64,000 nt of DNA. Source: Aureobasidium sp. EXF-3400. Lineage: Eukaryota > Ascomycota > Dothideomycetes > Dothideales > Saccotheciaceae. This document shows, in pieces, positions 22,024 to 33,206 of the stretch; position 1 is the first letter of the stretch; each line of letters opens with the position of its first letter. The notes below the pieces were generated by a model, which saw only the letters and a program-made list of their open reading frames with translations, was not told where the DNA came from and ran no database searches. The stretch spans positions 1-64,000 of the forward strand of contig SWBL01000206.1 of assembly GCA_024195585.1 (NCBI GenBank), read 5' to 3'. Made by a program: the position numbers and the translations under genes.

Positions 22024-23130
22024 CTACAATACACGCTTGACCTCAAGCTCAAAGTCAGAGCCATCTGTCAAAGCAGTGTATGTCTTTGCTTCAACTCTTT
22101 TCAGCCACTTGTTGCTTTCATAGCGGCCAGTGAAAATGCTCATTCTCAGCACAGGCTCTTCTTTTGTCTCCGTCTGGTCCAATGTCCACGTCCAGCGGCC
22201 AAAACTCCAGTTTAGAATGTATCTCTTCGGTGTTGTAGATTCGGCACCTTCATCTGCTGGTGTACCATCGCTGTTTGCAGGTGTTTGTGTCGTGCGCAGG
22301 ACGGCTTTGATACGGTAGACTTCATCTTTTGGTGCTGATTTGAGGAGGTTGGCGAGCTTGGTAGTGTCCAGAGATGCAGTTGATGGAGAGGCGGAGGTGA
22401 GGGTAATGCTCAAAGCTTCCATCTCTTCGTTGTGATCGTGTTTGTGTCCATCTCCATGCTCATGCTTGTGGTCGTGGCCGTTTTGCTGGCTTAGAGCAAC
22501 CCAATCTCTAGCCATTCTCTCGTCGATACCAAACAGCAAGTCCTTGCTGATCCAACCCTTGTCACTCTTGATATGCGGCGTATCCACATCCATATCTCCA
22601 AGCTTGTCCAATGTCCTCTCAAATGCCATCTCAGACAGATTTTCCCATTTGTTCAAGACAATCAGATCGGTTTGCTGAGCCTGCAGTTTTGCCGTGTATG
22701 AAGTAGAGGCATATCCATCCCAATTCTCGACGTCAATCACACTCACCACACCATCCAATGCGTACCTCCCTGTTTCTCCCGCCAACCTCTTCAACTCCAC
22801 CATCAATTTAATGGGCTCTGCACTTCCCGACGTCTCAATGATAACTCTGTTTGGCGAATATGTCTCATCCAACTCTTTCAATGCATCTCCGATTTGTCCG
22901 ACGTTTGTGCAGCAAATACAGGCACCCAGCAATTCAGACACGCCGGTCATTTCGGCGGCGGAAGCGAGTTGGGAATCAACGTTCAAGTCGCCGATTTCGT
23001 TTTTGATCAGAGCGAGTTTGTAGGATGGGTTTTCGGCGCGGAGTTGGGGGAGGAGGTTTAAGATCATGGTTGTTTTTCCTGAGCCAACGAAGCCGGTTAT
23101 CACTGTGATGGGGATTTTGGGGGTCGACAT
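22024..23130 (-). CDS. CobW/CobN-type G3E GTPase (zinc-chaperone family), 368 aa
   Basis: G3E GTPases of the COG0523 group couple GTP binding to metal handling; eukaryotic members include zinc chaperones for methionine aminopeptidase. This single-exon protein has the P-loop GFVGSGKTT (residues 13-21), the Glu-rich switch region (IKNEIGDLNVD), the group's metal-binding CxCC motif CICC (Cys71/73/74), and the ETSGSAEP block. The guanine-specificity motif reads NKWE. A histidine-rich run (HDHKHEHGDGHKHDH) lies in the linker near residue 225, a likely metal-buffering segment. A carboxy-terminal CobW_C-like domain follows, with SFGRWTWTL. The ATG at 23130 is the only in-frame methionine near the start. 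No targeting signal is seen, so probably cytosolic. The partner metal (zinc is likely) is inferred from the family. Confidence 0.9.
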   Translation of the reverse strand: MSTPKIPITVITGFVGSGKTTMILNLLPQLRAENPSYKLALIKNEIGDLNVDSQLASAAEMTGVSELLGACICCTNVGQIGDALKELDETYSPNRVIIETSGSAEPIKLMVELKRLAGETGRYALDGVVSVIDVENWDGYASTSYTAKLQAQQTDLIVLNKWENLSEMAFERTLDKLGDMDVDTPHIKSDKGWISKDLLFGIDERMARDWVALSQQNGHDHKHEHGDGHKHDHNEEMEALSITLTSASPSTASLDTTKLANLLKSAPKDEVYRIKAVLRTTQTPANSDGTPADEGAESTTPKRYILNWSFGRWTWTLDQTETKEEPVLRMSIFTGRYESNKWLKRVEAKTYTALTDGSDFELEVKRVL

Positions 23131-24062
23131 GGTTGAGATGGAGGTGGTTGCTGGTATGTGCAAGTCGAAGAGGGTTTAATATTTGAGATTCGGCGGATCG
23201 AATGGCGTTTAGTTGGGATGTGTGGATAAATAGGTTGTTTAGACTCTTGAACTATGAGCTCTACACAAACCAATTCATGCTTCTATCTTTCGGCAGACTT
23301 CAAGATTGAGGTCGGAATTATTTATGTTTGTCTTGTTTGTATTCTGCGTCATGGACAGTCACATATCGACTCCATCTTTTGGTTCTTCTGCAGGCGACCA
23401 TGTCTGCAGTGTGATTGACAGAGATCTGATTGGAGAAGGCTGCGCACCTACGATCTCTTCGACGTCTCTGAAGAGGGTGTTGCGCTGGCATGCGTCTTGA
23501 GTCTCCGTACAGTGGTGCGATGTAATCTGTGGCTGAAGCTGTGATGGCTGTGCAAGCTCCAGACCGCCGACTGGTGGTCTGTCCAACTTCGTTGCCCAAA
23601 AACAAGGAAATAGACTCTAGGTGCATGCCGCTCGCTTGCCGTTGTGCAACGAGCCTCTCTCTGCATACCTATACGATGGGATAGAGCATCGTCGAAGTAT
23701 GTATAAGGACTTTGGTAGTTGGTGACAGTGACTTCTGAGAGCCCTCATAGCTGGGAGGTCCAAAGGAAACAATAGTGGCACTTTCCTCGCAATACTCCGT
23801 AGCTCTTGAATCACCGTCAGCTCGCACATCATTTCCACCGATTGGCAGCAGCGCCAAGTGAACCAGGTGAAACGACAGAGCACTGCCACAATTCCCTCGA
23901 TCATAGCGGGGTCCTGCTAGCTAGCTCGATACGTCACTAGCTATCAACTGCTCTTCACCACTTCTATATAAGCACACGACCTCCTCAATCTGTACCTGAA
24001 GATCTTTCTTACTATCAATCACACACAAACACTTTACACATCAAACCACCAACTCATCAACC
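23131..24062. other. Intergenic region between CobW and the 24.06 kb gene
   Basis: Divergent intergenic stretch, 932 bases. Short frames here have no coding character. The right end carries the TATA box and an AC-rich leader of the next gene. Confidence 0.5.
23965..23972 (+). promoter_or_regulatory. TATA box (TATATAAG)
   Basis: A clean TATATAAG lies 91 bases before the ATG at 24063 and is followed by a CA-rich leader with no ATG. This is the strongest core-promoter signal in the left half and fits an inducible, strongly transcribed gene. Confidence 0.65.
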
Positions 24063-24481
24063 ATGGACTTTGTTAAGAAATTCGCCGGCGGCAACAGCAA
24101 CGAGCAGTCTGCTCAGCAGGGTAGTGCCCAGCAAGTCCCCACCCAGCAGGGCCAGTCTGGTGGTCAGTCTGGTGGCTTCCTCGGTGGCATTGGCAACAAG
24201 CTCAACTCCGCTGCTGGCGGTGGTCCCGAGAGCGAGAAGAACGAGGACTACCTTGACAAGGGTAGGCTTATGATACATCCATTCGAATCTGTTCCATGTA
24301 TACTAACACATCATTAGGTGTCGACTTCGTCCAAGAGAGATTCATGGGTCAGGGCCCTCAGAACAACGAGTCCGCCATCGAGCAGGCCAAGGACGAGCAG
24401 ATCTCCGACATGATCCGCAAGCAATGGAAGTCCACCACCGGCTCCGACATCCCCATCAAGGACAAGGAGACCAAGTTCTAG
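24063..24481 (+). CDS. Small conserved hydrophilic protein, 120 aa
   Basis: Exons 24063-24261 and 24318-24481 join through a 56-base intron (GTAGGC donor, TTAG acceptor). The start MDFVKKFAGG is followed by a Gln/Gly/Ser-rich low-complexity segment, then ESEKNEDYLDKGVDFVQERF and the tail NESAIEQAKDEQISDMIRKQ. I recognise the layout as a small protein family widespread in filamentous fungi, sometimes annotated as stress or DNA-damage responsive, but no biochemical function is established that I can name. There is no signal peptide or membrane span; the C-terminal half is predicted amphipathic helix. The TATA box and C-rich leader (CATCAACC before the ATG) suggest strong, regulated expression. 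Codon use is biased to C-ending codons, also typical of high expression. Confidence 0.82.
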
Positions 24482-26980
24482 AAGAAGAAAGACGAGCACC
24501 ACGACAAGCATGAGGGTATATCTCCTCAAGGCTGGTGCAAGATGGAAAACTGATGATACGAAGATCATGACCACAAAGAAACCCAAGGCAACGCGTGTGC
24601 TCTTTGATGCAACGCTGATTATGCTATGAATGAAAAAACATTATTTCTCTTACCTACACATCAAGACTCCACAAAATCGCTGCCACTAACTGTTGTCTTC
24701 GTAGCCCCGTCTCTTACTCATCTGCCTTTGACCATGTTTGACCAGGGCTCGTCACTGTGAGCACGAACCACGTTGATGAAAGAACTACCCAAGCTCGACA
24801 CTGGCACGAGGGGTTAATTGTGCCACCCAATAGCACAAGGAGGCTTCCACATGGCCAAGTCTTTTGAGGAGATAGAGATCTTGAGGTACAGCTCAACAAT
24901 ATTCGCTGCACGTAAGGAGAGATCGTAGAGTCGACAAGGCGTCGAACCTGGTGAAGCGAACCGGCTGACATGAAGCAGTCAAGCAGGCACGACTAAACCT
25001 CAGTACACCATGCTCCCCTTCGTGTCCAAGTCAGCCATGGATGCAACTGCAGTACTTCACAGACCTTTCCAGATCGCACATTGGTCTAAAGGAAGTCACT
25101 GTGTAGCTAACCAGCCAGGATGACCTTCGAGTCTAGCACCTGTGGCTACGCGTACCTTTCTCTTGCGCACTCCAACAATCTTGAAATGATTCAGCATAGA
25201 TACCAATATGAGGCATACTTGAGTGCAATCACCAGATTTGCGCCTTGGGCCTATATTCTGGATGTATCCATCTCCTCTGTCACACTTTCTACATTCCTTC
25301 GACTTGCTCATCGCTATTCACAACGGGGCAATCACTTTGGGGCTGGGAGCACAGCCAGGCAACATGATTATCTGAAGCGACTTCTCAGTCTTCCCGCAAG
25401 CATCTTTAGTGCTGTTGCATTGATGCACAATGTTGACCTGGCGCAGCACCTAAAATGCGGATCTTAAGTCGGTTGTAACAGTCTCATAGGCCTCACTCTC
25501 ACTGTCATCTGATAGCGCCCACCTCAGACATGCGAGTCTTGTACTTGTACCTAGGTTGCTCTTTGGCCTAGATCGTGCTCGTCTTCTTGTATATCACACA
25601 GACAGTAACACAGGCAAAGATAAACTTCTACACATCCACGTGTAGAAGCCATCAGTGTCGTCGTCTTCGGCACGATGGATCTTCCCAATCAATACACCAA
25701 ACAAGGCTAGAAATCTCGAAGATGCTGAACTCGCATCTACGATGACGTCTGTGAGTCTTGCGCAGAGTGACGAGAATGCGACACGTCAGGCACAAAGCCA
25801 GTCAGTCGACATTGATCACGACGATAGCGATTACAATAGAAACAGTACATAAAACGATCAGGTCGACAGACAGTGCCTGTCATTACTAATCTCTCCCGAG
25901 CAAGCAACCCCAACATTGAAGTTGAGTGAATGCACGATATTCTCAACAACCATAGCAACATTTGGGAAGAGCCTCAATATGATCGTCTTTCGATTACCCT
26001 CGAGGTGATTGGGGATCTATACACCCCCTGTCCGCCCTGCCACCTGCTAGTCCTATCTCCACTCTTCGTGCCCAATCATAAGTAAGAGACAAGCCGAGTG
26101 TAACGAAGGGCCAGCCGTTGCACCGCAGCCGCACCAAAAAGCACCTCGAAAAGGCTCGTAGGAGATGACTCGAGCGGGGATGACGAGCAAGATAAGGAGA
26201 AGAATCTTTTGACGGTAGTGGATGATAGCGAACACATCATCAATGAAGATGGAGATGACGAAAAGACACCCGAGGACGAGACCGACCTTGAACGAGTGCT
26301 ACAAAGAATCACCGAGTCAGCGGCGCCGAGTATCATAAGGAAAGAAGAAGAAATACGCCCACGAAGTAGCAGCGGAGACCGCATTTGAAAAGCGATAGCC
26401 TTCAAGTATCGAGAGAAAATCAGGCATCGGGACCCTTACGGCTGCAATCAATTCGATGGCAGACAAGACCGGATATGCTAAGGGATCCGAACAGAAATTG
26501 GCCTACAATGTCGAGAAGAGGATGAGACAAGCGAGTAAGGTCTCGAGAGCGAGCCATGTACACGAAGGAGGACTGTTCTGCCTACAGATGGTGGAGGAGA
26601 AGAGGTGGTCAGGCCTATAAGTCTCGTCTTTTCCACTGCTGTCTCTTCTCGAGAAGTAGACTGAATGGAATCGAAGTGACTTCGGTTGTTGTCAACTTCG
26701 ACAGGCAGGGAGAGAGACACGGGGTATATGGCTACACGGGCCTGTCGACTTGTCTTGCTCTGTGCCTGCGCTTAGGTCTTGTCGGTCTGAATGATTGATG
26801 TTGGTGGTTTTGGATTTCGAGCGGGAATGGTGGCTGGCTCGTGGTGTTGAACAGATGAGCACTTGCGGCTGTAGAGCAACTTAAGTGGGCTGATGGCTGG
26901 CTCTTGCGTGATGTCTTTGCTTCGAGAATTTGTGGCCGCGGGTTCCGGATGACGGCCGTAGGTTTGAACGCATATTGGAA
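24482..26980. other. Gene-poor region, left half, with fragmentary acidic coding signal
   Basis: No complete gene. Two pieces look weakly coding on the + strand: 25655-25852 (Ser/Asp-rich, 65 codons) and about 26164-26388, an open stretch with a Glu/Asp-rich sequence containing NEDGDDEKTPEDETDLERVL. Several stops separate them and no good splice pair joins them. They could be relics of a decayed gene or mobile element, but I cannot name a family. Confidence 0.3.
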
Positions 26981-29900
26981 CAATGTGTTTAGCAGCACCT
27001 AGATTGTGTACTGGGAAGTACGCAGGTATTGGCACGGCCACAGCAAGACCACTCGCGACCGCGTATCGGCTACGAAAGCTGTCAGCGATATCGACCAAGA
27101 AATTTTGATGCTCATAATTGGCAAACTCGGCCACTTTGCTCTGAATGTCTTTGCAAACGCCCGCACCATCACAAATCGAGGCCTCTGCGAGATCTATACT
27201 GCATGCGATCAGACCAATGTCCCGTACCTATGATCGGTAACTTCTATTCACGAGTGTGTAGAGTAATATTCTCACCGTGAAAGGGCACAAAGATTTCCAA
27301 GTCAGAGACGTGTTCCGTGAGAGCTGAGAGTAAATCGCTCTACGATGGATACTATCCTGTTTCCCGCAACTATTGTCATTTCCCACAATTGTGCGTGTCA
27401 CACGCTTTCACACATGTGAAGGAAGCTTTGCCTTTGCTCTACATTAGGATGAAGCAAAGTACGAAGGAAAAAAGGAGTAGAAGTCGCCAAGGCTCCAGAA
27501 AGGGAAACAGCAGTTGCTCAATTCGAGCAACGACGATGTTGCAGACGATTATGTTGCCTTCTTGGGTGTTCGTATACGAGAATAGAATTGTTGTCGTTCT
27601 TCTCCACAAAAGTAAGATCATTCGGTGAGATCACGACGCGTGGGACACAAGAGGGAATGGAATTAGGAAACAAGTTAATGGGATGCATGAAGGGTGTCAG
27701 TATTCGACGATGCGGCTCGAATTTACCTACTACAGTACTCTACATTGAAAGAACTTACCTCAAAGTATTGCACCAGCGTGATGGCTGCCTGTTCACAACG
27801 TGCAGCGACACAAGTTAACGATAGGAGCAAATAGCTCGTGTTCGAGCAGTCAGCTTCGAGATACATTCCACGCCACAAGTGGAATGTGCTAACCATCAGT
27901 CACAGCAAGATCCAGACAGAGCCAACCCAGGAGTCGAGGCATCACCCCCGATACATAAGTCCAGCTGACACCATGGTTAGTACGTATGCATATCCCTCCT
28001 GAGCTTTGCGTAAGCGAAGTTGACAAATCGAACTTGACAAGGGAGACTCGAAGAGATGTCCAACAACCGGCAGATGATGAAGTGAAGTCGGAACAAGCGC
28101 CAAATGGTCAGACTGCCCTATATTACCGCTCTTGCCGCCTACCGGGCGCCTCTTACCGCCACCGACAGCGCCCTTGAGTGCCGCGTTGCTTGTTTCCGTT
28201 CTGCCAAGGAGAGCCCAGGGAACGATCAACTGGTCGAAGATAAGGCTCCCGGCGCCATGTCAATCAATGGTTAAGCCTTGGGTTGGTGGCTTCCTGCATG
28301 GAAAAACGTGTAGGTTGCTTCCTTCAAAGGCTTGTTCTTCAGCCCAGACAGTGTGGGCGTTTCCAGGCTTGCCATTGGCTTCCAGAACTCCAACACCTGT
28401 GGCATGACATCTCGAGGCCTGCTGGATGACGGAAAAGGATGCATAGTACGCGCGGTTATGCGTCCCGTCGCGGAATCTACCATCGAGTGTTGACTTCCTG
28501 AGATGGGTGCGGTAAAATCTATGCTGCGAGTGGAGCAGGAAGACGAATAAGCAGGTGCTCCGAACTCGAAACACTCACTCGAACGCCTCTAGGCGGCAAA
28601 CGGTTCGCACGTGTTTTTGCAAGGCTCTGGAAGTCTCACTCGCGAATCCGATTCTTGCGGATCCGGATCACATGCAGATGCGATACGCTCCCGAACCTTT
28701 CTGCCGCCTACCACCAAGGGCATAGAGTTCCTTCTGCAGCTCGTGCCGGTCTTTCCGGACGATAACAAGAGGATTTCATCCATGACTCTATGACAGACGG
28801 CATGGTACCAAGCCTCTGCCCAGCATTCAAGCACGTGGGCTACTGTTGTGTAGGTTCTCGGACCGTTCCTACCAAACACACTCTACCTCCAACAATAGTT
28901 CACACAGCGGCCAGGAAAGTGCTCGTCTGAGCATGTCGTTGTTGGCCCCAAGTCTGCGACATGCGAGATGAATGGTGGAAGCTCATCCAAAACCATTGTC
29001 ATTGATTGCATCGAGGTGGATATCAATTTCGAAGGTTAGCAAGTCGAGCCCGAGCGAGGATGTCACCGAAGCCCGAGGGTTTGACCTATCATCGTTTCCC
29101 CTCAATTTGACCAGGAGGCCCCGGAATTGCCATATATTAGGCGGAGCTGACCGAGCGTTCGTCCTCCATGCGTTCGCTGCGACAGACACCTAAGAGGCAT
29201 GTATAACGTATGTGATATGATAGACGGAGAAGAAAAACGGCATGATGCCATTCCTTGAATTTTCAAGATTCGAACGAGTCAAATCCGAGAGAAACAACCG
29301 CCGAGATCGATCAAGATGGTCGTCGTTGCTCACTGGAAGCAAAAAAAATATGGGATGATGTCTCCGGAAGAATGATCGACACTGCACCAGACCCCACGCC
29401 ACATGCAGGGCCGAGAAGTCTTTCCGCGAGGCCTGGAAGCCTTCCCGACCAAGGACTCGAGCACGTTGTCAGAACGACGCTCTCTCATTGGCTGATCGCA
29501 ACCTCTGTTCTTCAACCTCAAAATCCGATTCCTCAACTCACTTGGCAGTTGAGGCTTGCCAGAGGCGCGGCAGTCGTGCTTATTTTCGTCATTGGCAAAG
29601 CTTTTTGGTGCCGGTAATAGTCGCCTGTCGACATCATAATCATGCTCGAAAAAAGTATTCGAATCGAGTTTTGGGAGGTGAAAGAGGACATGTCGGAGTT
29701 CGGCGATGCTGCAAGGCCGGCATGTGTTTTGACTTGGATTTCCACTTTGACGTTAGAATTCAACGCGATTGCCCCACGGTCGCTCTGATGCTCCAAATTT
29801 TTCGATGGCCGCTGGGTTTGTTTGGCGCTTGTTCGGCCCACCAGACAGACGCTTTGGGCAGCTCAAGCTGGCAAGTGCTCGCGTGTCCACCAGTAGCGCC

Positions 29901-30372
29901 AGGTAGGCGAGCGTTCTGGCGAAGAGAAAAAAATTGGAGCTCTCGGGTTGAGGTGCTTGGACACCATCCGCGGCCTGACATGTCTGAGCTGGTTTCCTTC
30001 AAATGTAGATCCCCGCCGTCCTTTCTCTCTTCCCTTTGACCACTCACGATCCGCTGTGTTGCACGTTCTCTGTCGAGGGTTCCGTGTATTCCGCTACTTC
30101 ACGCAATCCCTACCCACCTCCCTTTCCTCAAATACGGCATCGTGCATCCTACTCCAGTCGATTCTTCCACAAGCACCTCGTGCTCCCTGCTACATCTCGA
30201 CCCGTAACGCCTTCTGGCTTAGCAAAAGAAAATCAGCCGCGTTACACCTCCGTCATCACTCGCCATACTATAGTTCAAAGTATATCCATTTAAGGGAAGC
30301 TCATTGACGCTTCACCTTCATCAACACACACATCACACAACTGCAGTCCTACAGCTACAGGACAAGACCAGA
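26981..30372. other. Gene-poor region, right half, ending in the transporter promoter
   Basis: No supported gene. Short frames on both strands lack protein-like composition and have no continuing partner exons. From about 30000 the sequence becomes CT-rich and then CA-rich, a typical leader for the transporter at 30373. Confidence 0.4.
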
Positions 30373-32460
30373 ATGTCATCATTACGCGACTACGGTCTCG
30401 CGGCCCCTCATGGACCCAACATGGACAGCCATCACGTCGCGACCGAGCAGCTCTACGCCATGAGCCAGAACGAGCAGGGCGTTTTCCAAACCATCCTCAA
30501 GCCCGACGACAGTTACGATGAGCATGGCACATACTGGGCCGACATGCCCATCATGAAGAGAATCGCCTTTGTCAACAAGGTCAACAACGCAGAAGCCAAG
30601 AAGGAGTGGAACGCGACAATGGCCATGATCAAGAAGGATCCTCTCAGCCCTCTCGGTTACTACATGCGCAACATGGTCATCCCTGGTATGGGCCTGCTCC
30701 TCGAAGGTTACGTCCTCTTCTCCATCGGAAACATCAAGCCTCTGCTCCAGGCTGCTTTCCCCGCCTGTTGGAAGAAGGAGACCATCTGTGACGGTACCTG
30801 GATCGCCGCTCTCGACTACCTCGAGATTGTCGGTATCATTGTTGGTCAAATCCTCGTCGGTATCATCGGTGACTGGCTCGGTCGTCGTTGGGGTCTGATT
30901 CAGGATGCTACTATCATGTTTGTCGGTCTTCTCATGCTCACTGCCTCCTGGGGCGTCACTGAGAACGGCTGGGTCATCTGCTACGTCTGGTCTCTCTTCT
31001 TCTACGGTGTCGGTGTCGGTGGTGAATACCCCATGACTGCCACTTCCGGTATGGAGAATGCCGTTGGCTCTGGAAAGGTTTCTACCAAGGAAGATCGTCT
31101 CCACCGTGGTCGCAAGGTCACTTCGGCCTTCTTGATGCAAGGTTGGGGCCAGTTCGCCAACCAGGTCATTTTGATCATTCTTCTCCTCATCTTCCACGGT
31201 TCCGGCAACCCTCCCTACTCCAAGGTCTCCACTCAGTGGACTTACCGCGTTTCCTTCGCCATCCCCGCCGTCGGAACTCTTTGGCTCGTTTACTTCCGTA
31301 CCTACAAGATGCGCTCCGCCTCCAAGGTTCTCGCTGCCGCTAAGAAGAAGTCCAACGTCACCGGATACGACACCCAATCGTTGAAGCTCACTCTCACCCA
31401 CTTCGGTCCTCGTCTTATCGCTACCGCTGGTGCTTGGTTCGCTAACGATGTATTCTTCTACGGAAACAAGCTGTTCCAAGCTGAGTTTATTGCCGTTCTG
31501 CTTCCTGGAAACAAGTCCGTCATGGTTGGCTGGCTTTACAACTTGGTCAACGTCGGTGTCTCGCTTTGCGGCTACTACCTCGCCTCTTTCTTGATCGACA
31601 ACAAGCTCTACGGTCGCAAGTGGATGCAGATTGTCGGTTTCCTTCTCGACTTCATCCTCTTCGTTGTTCCCGCTTTCAACTTCGAGTACTACACCAGCAC
31701 TTCCGGAGTCCACGCCTTCCAGGCCATGTACTTCCTGTCTTCCTTCTTCAACCAGTTCGGTCCCAACTCGGTCTCTTTCCTTGTTGCCGCCGAGGTCTTC
31801 CCTACTCCCATTCGTGCCACCGCTCACGGTTTCAGTGCCGCTGTCGGAAAGCTCGGTGCTCTTCTCGCCGCTGTTCTTTACAACTACATTGACACTCAAA
31901 CCAAGTTCTACGTTGTTCCATGGTTCGGTCTCGGTGGTGCCATTGTCACCTGGCTCTTCCTCCCCGACACCACTGGTCTCGATCTCAAGGAGCAGGAGCG
32001 TCGCTGGGCGTTCATCCGCGTCGGCAAGGGTGACGAATACCGTGGTGTTGCCATCCACCCCAAGCACTTGTCGGTGTGGGAGCGCTTCCGTGGCGTCGGC
32101 AAGAACTACGACGCCGAAATCGACTACCAACAGCGCGTCGAAGAGATGCGTCACGAGTGGGAAGAGACCATGGCCTCCAAGATTGCTGAGAAGGAAAGCA
32201 ACATGGACCCCGATGTCATCGACGACGAGGACTGGCACAGTGATATCTCTTCCTTCTTCACTCGCACAAAGAACGGTCCCCGTGGTGCTCAGTCTCCTCT
32301 TATCTCGCCCATGATCCGCGGCAATGGTGGTCAGAACAGCACTCTGCCTTCACCCATGATGAGAGGTATGGAGAAGAGATCTCCCATGCCCAGTCCCATG
32401 ATCCGCGGCCAAGTCAAGGAAGAGGATGAGTCCGATGAGACTTTGAACGAGAAGAGGTAA
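30373..32460 (+). CDS. MFS transporter, phosphate / glycerophosphodiester type, 695 aa
   Basis: Plasma-membrane symporter of the major facilitator superfamily, related to fungal phosphate (PHO84-like) and glycerophosphoinositol (GIT1-like) carriers; the substrate is inferred from family only. About 12 membrane segments are visible, beginning near residue 97 (NMVIPGMGLLLEGYVLF). Signature loops are GDWLGRRWGLIQDA (loop 2-3), GVGVGGEYPMTATSGMENAV (helix 4), and EVFPTPIRATAHGFSAAVGK (loop 10-11). The amino tail is about 95 residues; the cytosolic carboxy tail is about 130 residues and holds three copies of a short S-P-M-(I/M)-R-G motif. Codons are strongly biased to C-ending forms, implying high expression. 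The start at 30373 is the first ATG that gives a sensible tail; the longer frame upstream has no ATG. Confidence 0.88.
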   Translation: MSSLRDYGLAAPHGPNMDSHHVATEQLYAMSQNEQGVFQTILKPDDSYDEHGTYWADMPIMKRIAFVNKVNNAEAKKEWNATMAMIKKDPLSPLGYYMRNMVIPGMGLLLEGYVLFSIGNIKPLLQAAFPACWKKETICDGTWIAALDYLEIVGIIVGQILVGIIGDWLGRRWGLIQDATIMFVGLLMLTASWGVTENGWVICYVWSLFFYGVGVGGEYPMTATSGMENAVGSGKVSTKEDRLHRGRKVTSAFLMQGWGQFANQVILIILLLIFHGSGNPPYSKVSTQWTYRVSFAIPAVGTLWLVYFRTYKMRSASKVLAAAKKKSNVTGYDTQSLKLTLTHFGPRLIATAGAWFANDVFFYGNKLFQAEFIAVLLPGNKSVMVGWLYNLVNVGVSLCGYYLASFLIDNKLYGRKWMQIVGFLLDFILFVVPAFNFEYYTSTSGVHAFQAMYFLSSFFNQFGPNSVSFLVAAEVFPTPIRATAHGFSAAVGKLGALLAAVLYNYIDTQTKFYVVPWFGLGGAIVTWLFLPDTTGLDLKEQERRWAFIRVGKGDEYRGVAIHPKHLSVWERFRGVGKNYDAEIDYQQRVEEMRHEWEETMASKIAEKESNMDPDVIDDEDWHSDISSFFTRTKNGPRGAQSPLISPMIRGNGGQNSTLPSPMMRGMEKRSPMPSPMIRGQVKEEDESDETLNEKR

Positions 32461-33206
32461 ACACCTACTTCTTATCTTCTTCCTTTTTCTGTCTTGAGCA
32501 ATTTAGCGGGTATACCAAAATTTGGGTCTGGCGTTCTTTTCTATTCATAAAGATACCTCTCTTCTTACTGTTGGTTATTAAGGAGATTGAGAAGATGGGA
32601 TTACGAATTTTGTAGTTATAAGATATTTTCATGATTGACAAACAATTCTTGAACATTACTTGTACCCTTTCTGTTCACTGTCAACTGGTGCTTTGTTGTG
32701 AGCTTCTGGTTCATGTATGGAATGAGTTTGGTCAAGTATTTGAGCCTGAACCTGTGATGATGCCTGAGAGACATACCTTCATCCTCTACCTCATCTCAAG
32801 AGACTCGATGGCTCCTAGAAGTAATGTGTACTGTGATGAAGAAGGGTTGAAACATCAACACGCGATGTTCATCAAGCAAATTTCATTGAGCTCAGGAAGG
32901 GAAGCCATCAAGGTGGAGTTGCATAAAGTCGTGAGACAATGTACGACGAATCGAGTTGGGGGCAACCCTGCTTTGGCTGCAGGGCAGGGTGTCCTCTGAC
33001 AAGCACGAGTATTTCAAGAGCACGTTGCGGAGGCCAATGATATTTTGGGTTAGGGCATTGGAAAGAATGCACCAGAGTCTTTCTGACTCTTGTTTGGTGT
33101 TACTACACGGCTATGTACAATACTTGCTCGATCTTCTGTCGATAGAAAGTAACCATCCACTCTCTCTACGAAAACCTTCCTCAACCTAACAGTAACAGCT
33201 TCTAGT
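32461..33206. other. Convergent intergenic region
   Basis: AT-rich after the transporter stop; it contains both 3' ends (transporter and REX1). No supported gene. Confidence 0.5.

Noticed and set aside
24930..24970. A GTTCGA-containing stretch resembling a tRNA T-arm on the - strand
   Set aside because: The T-stem is imperfect, and there is no D-arm or acceptor stem in the right place.
30382..32238. A 618-codon open frame antisense to the MFS transporter
   Set aside because: It mirrors the C-biased codons of the transporter, is full of Val/Glu/Asp/Gly expected from reversed codons, and has no recognisable domain; it is an antisense shadow.
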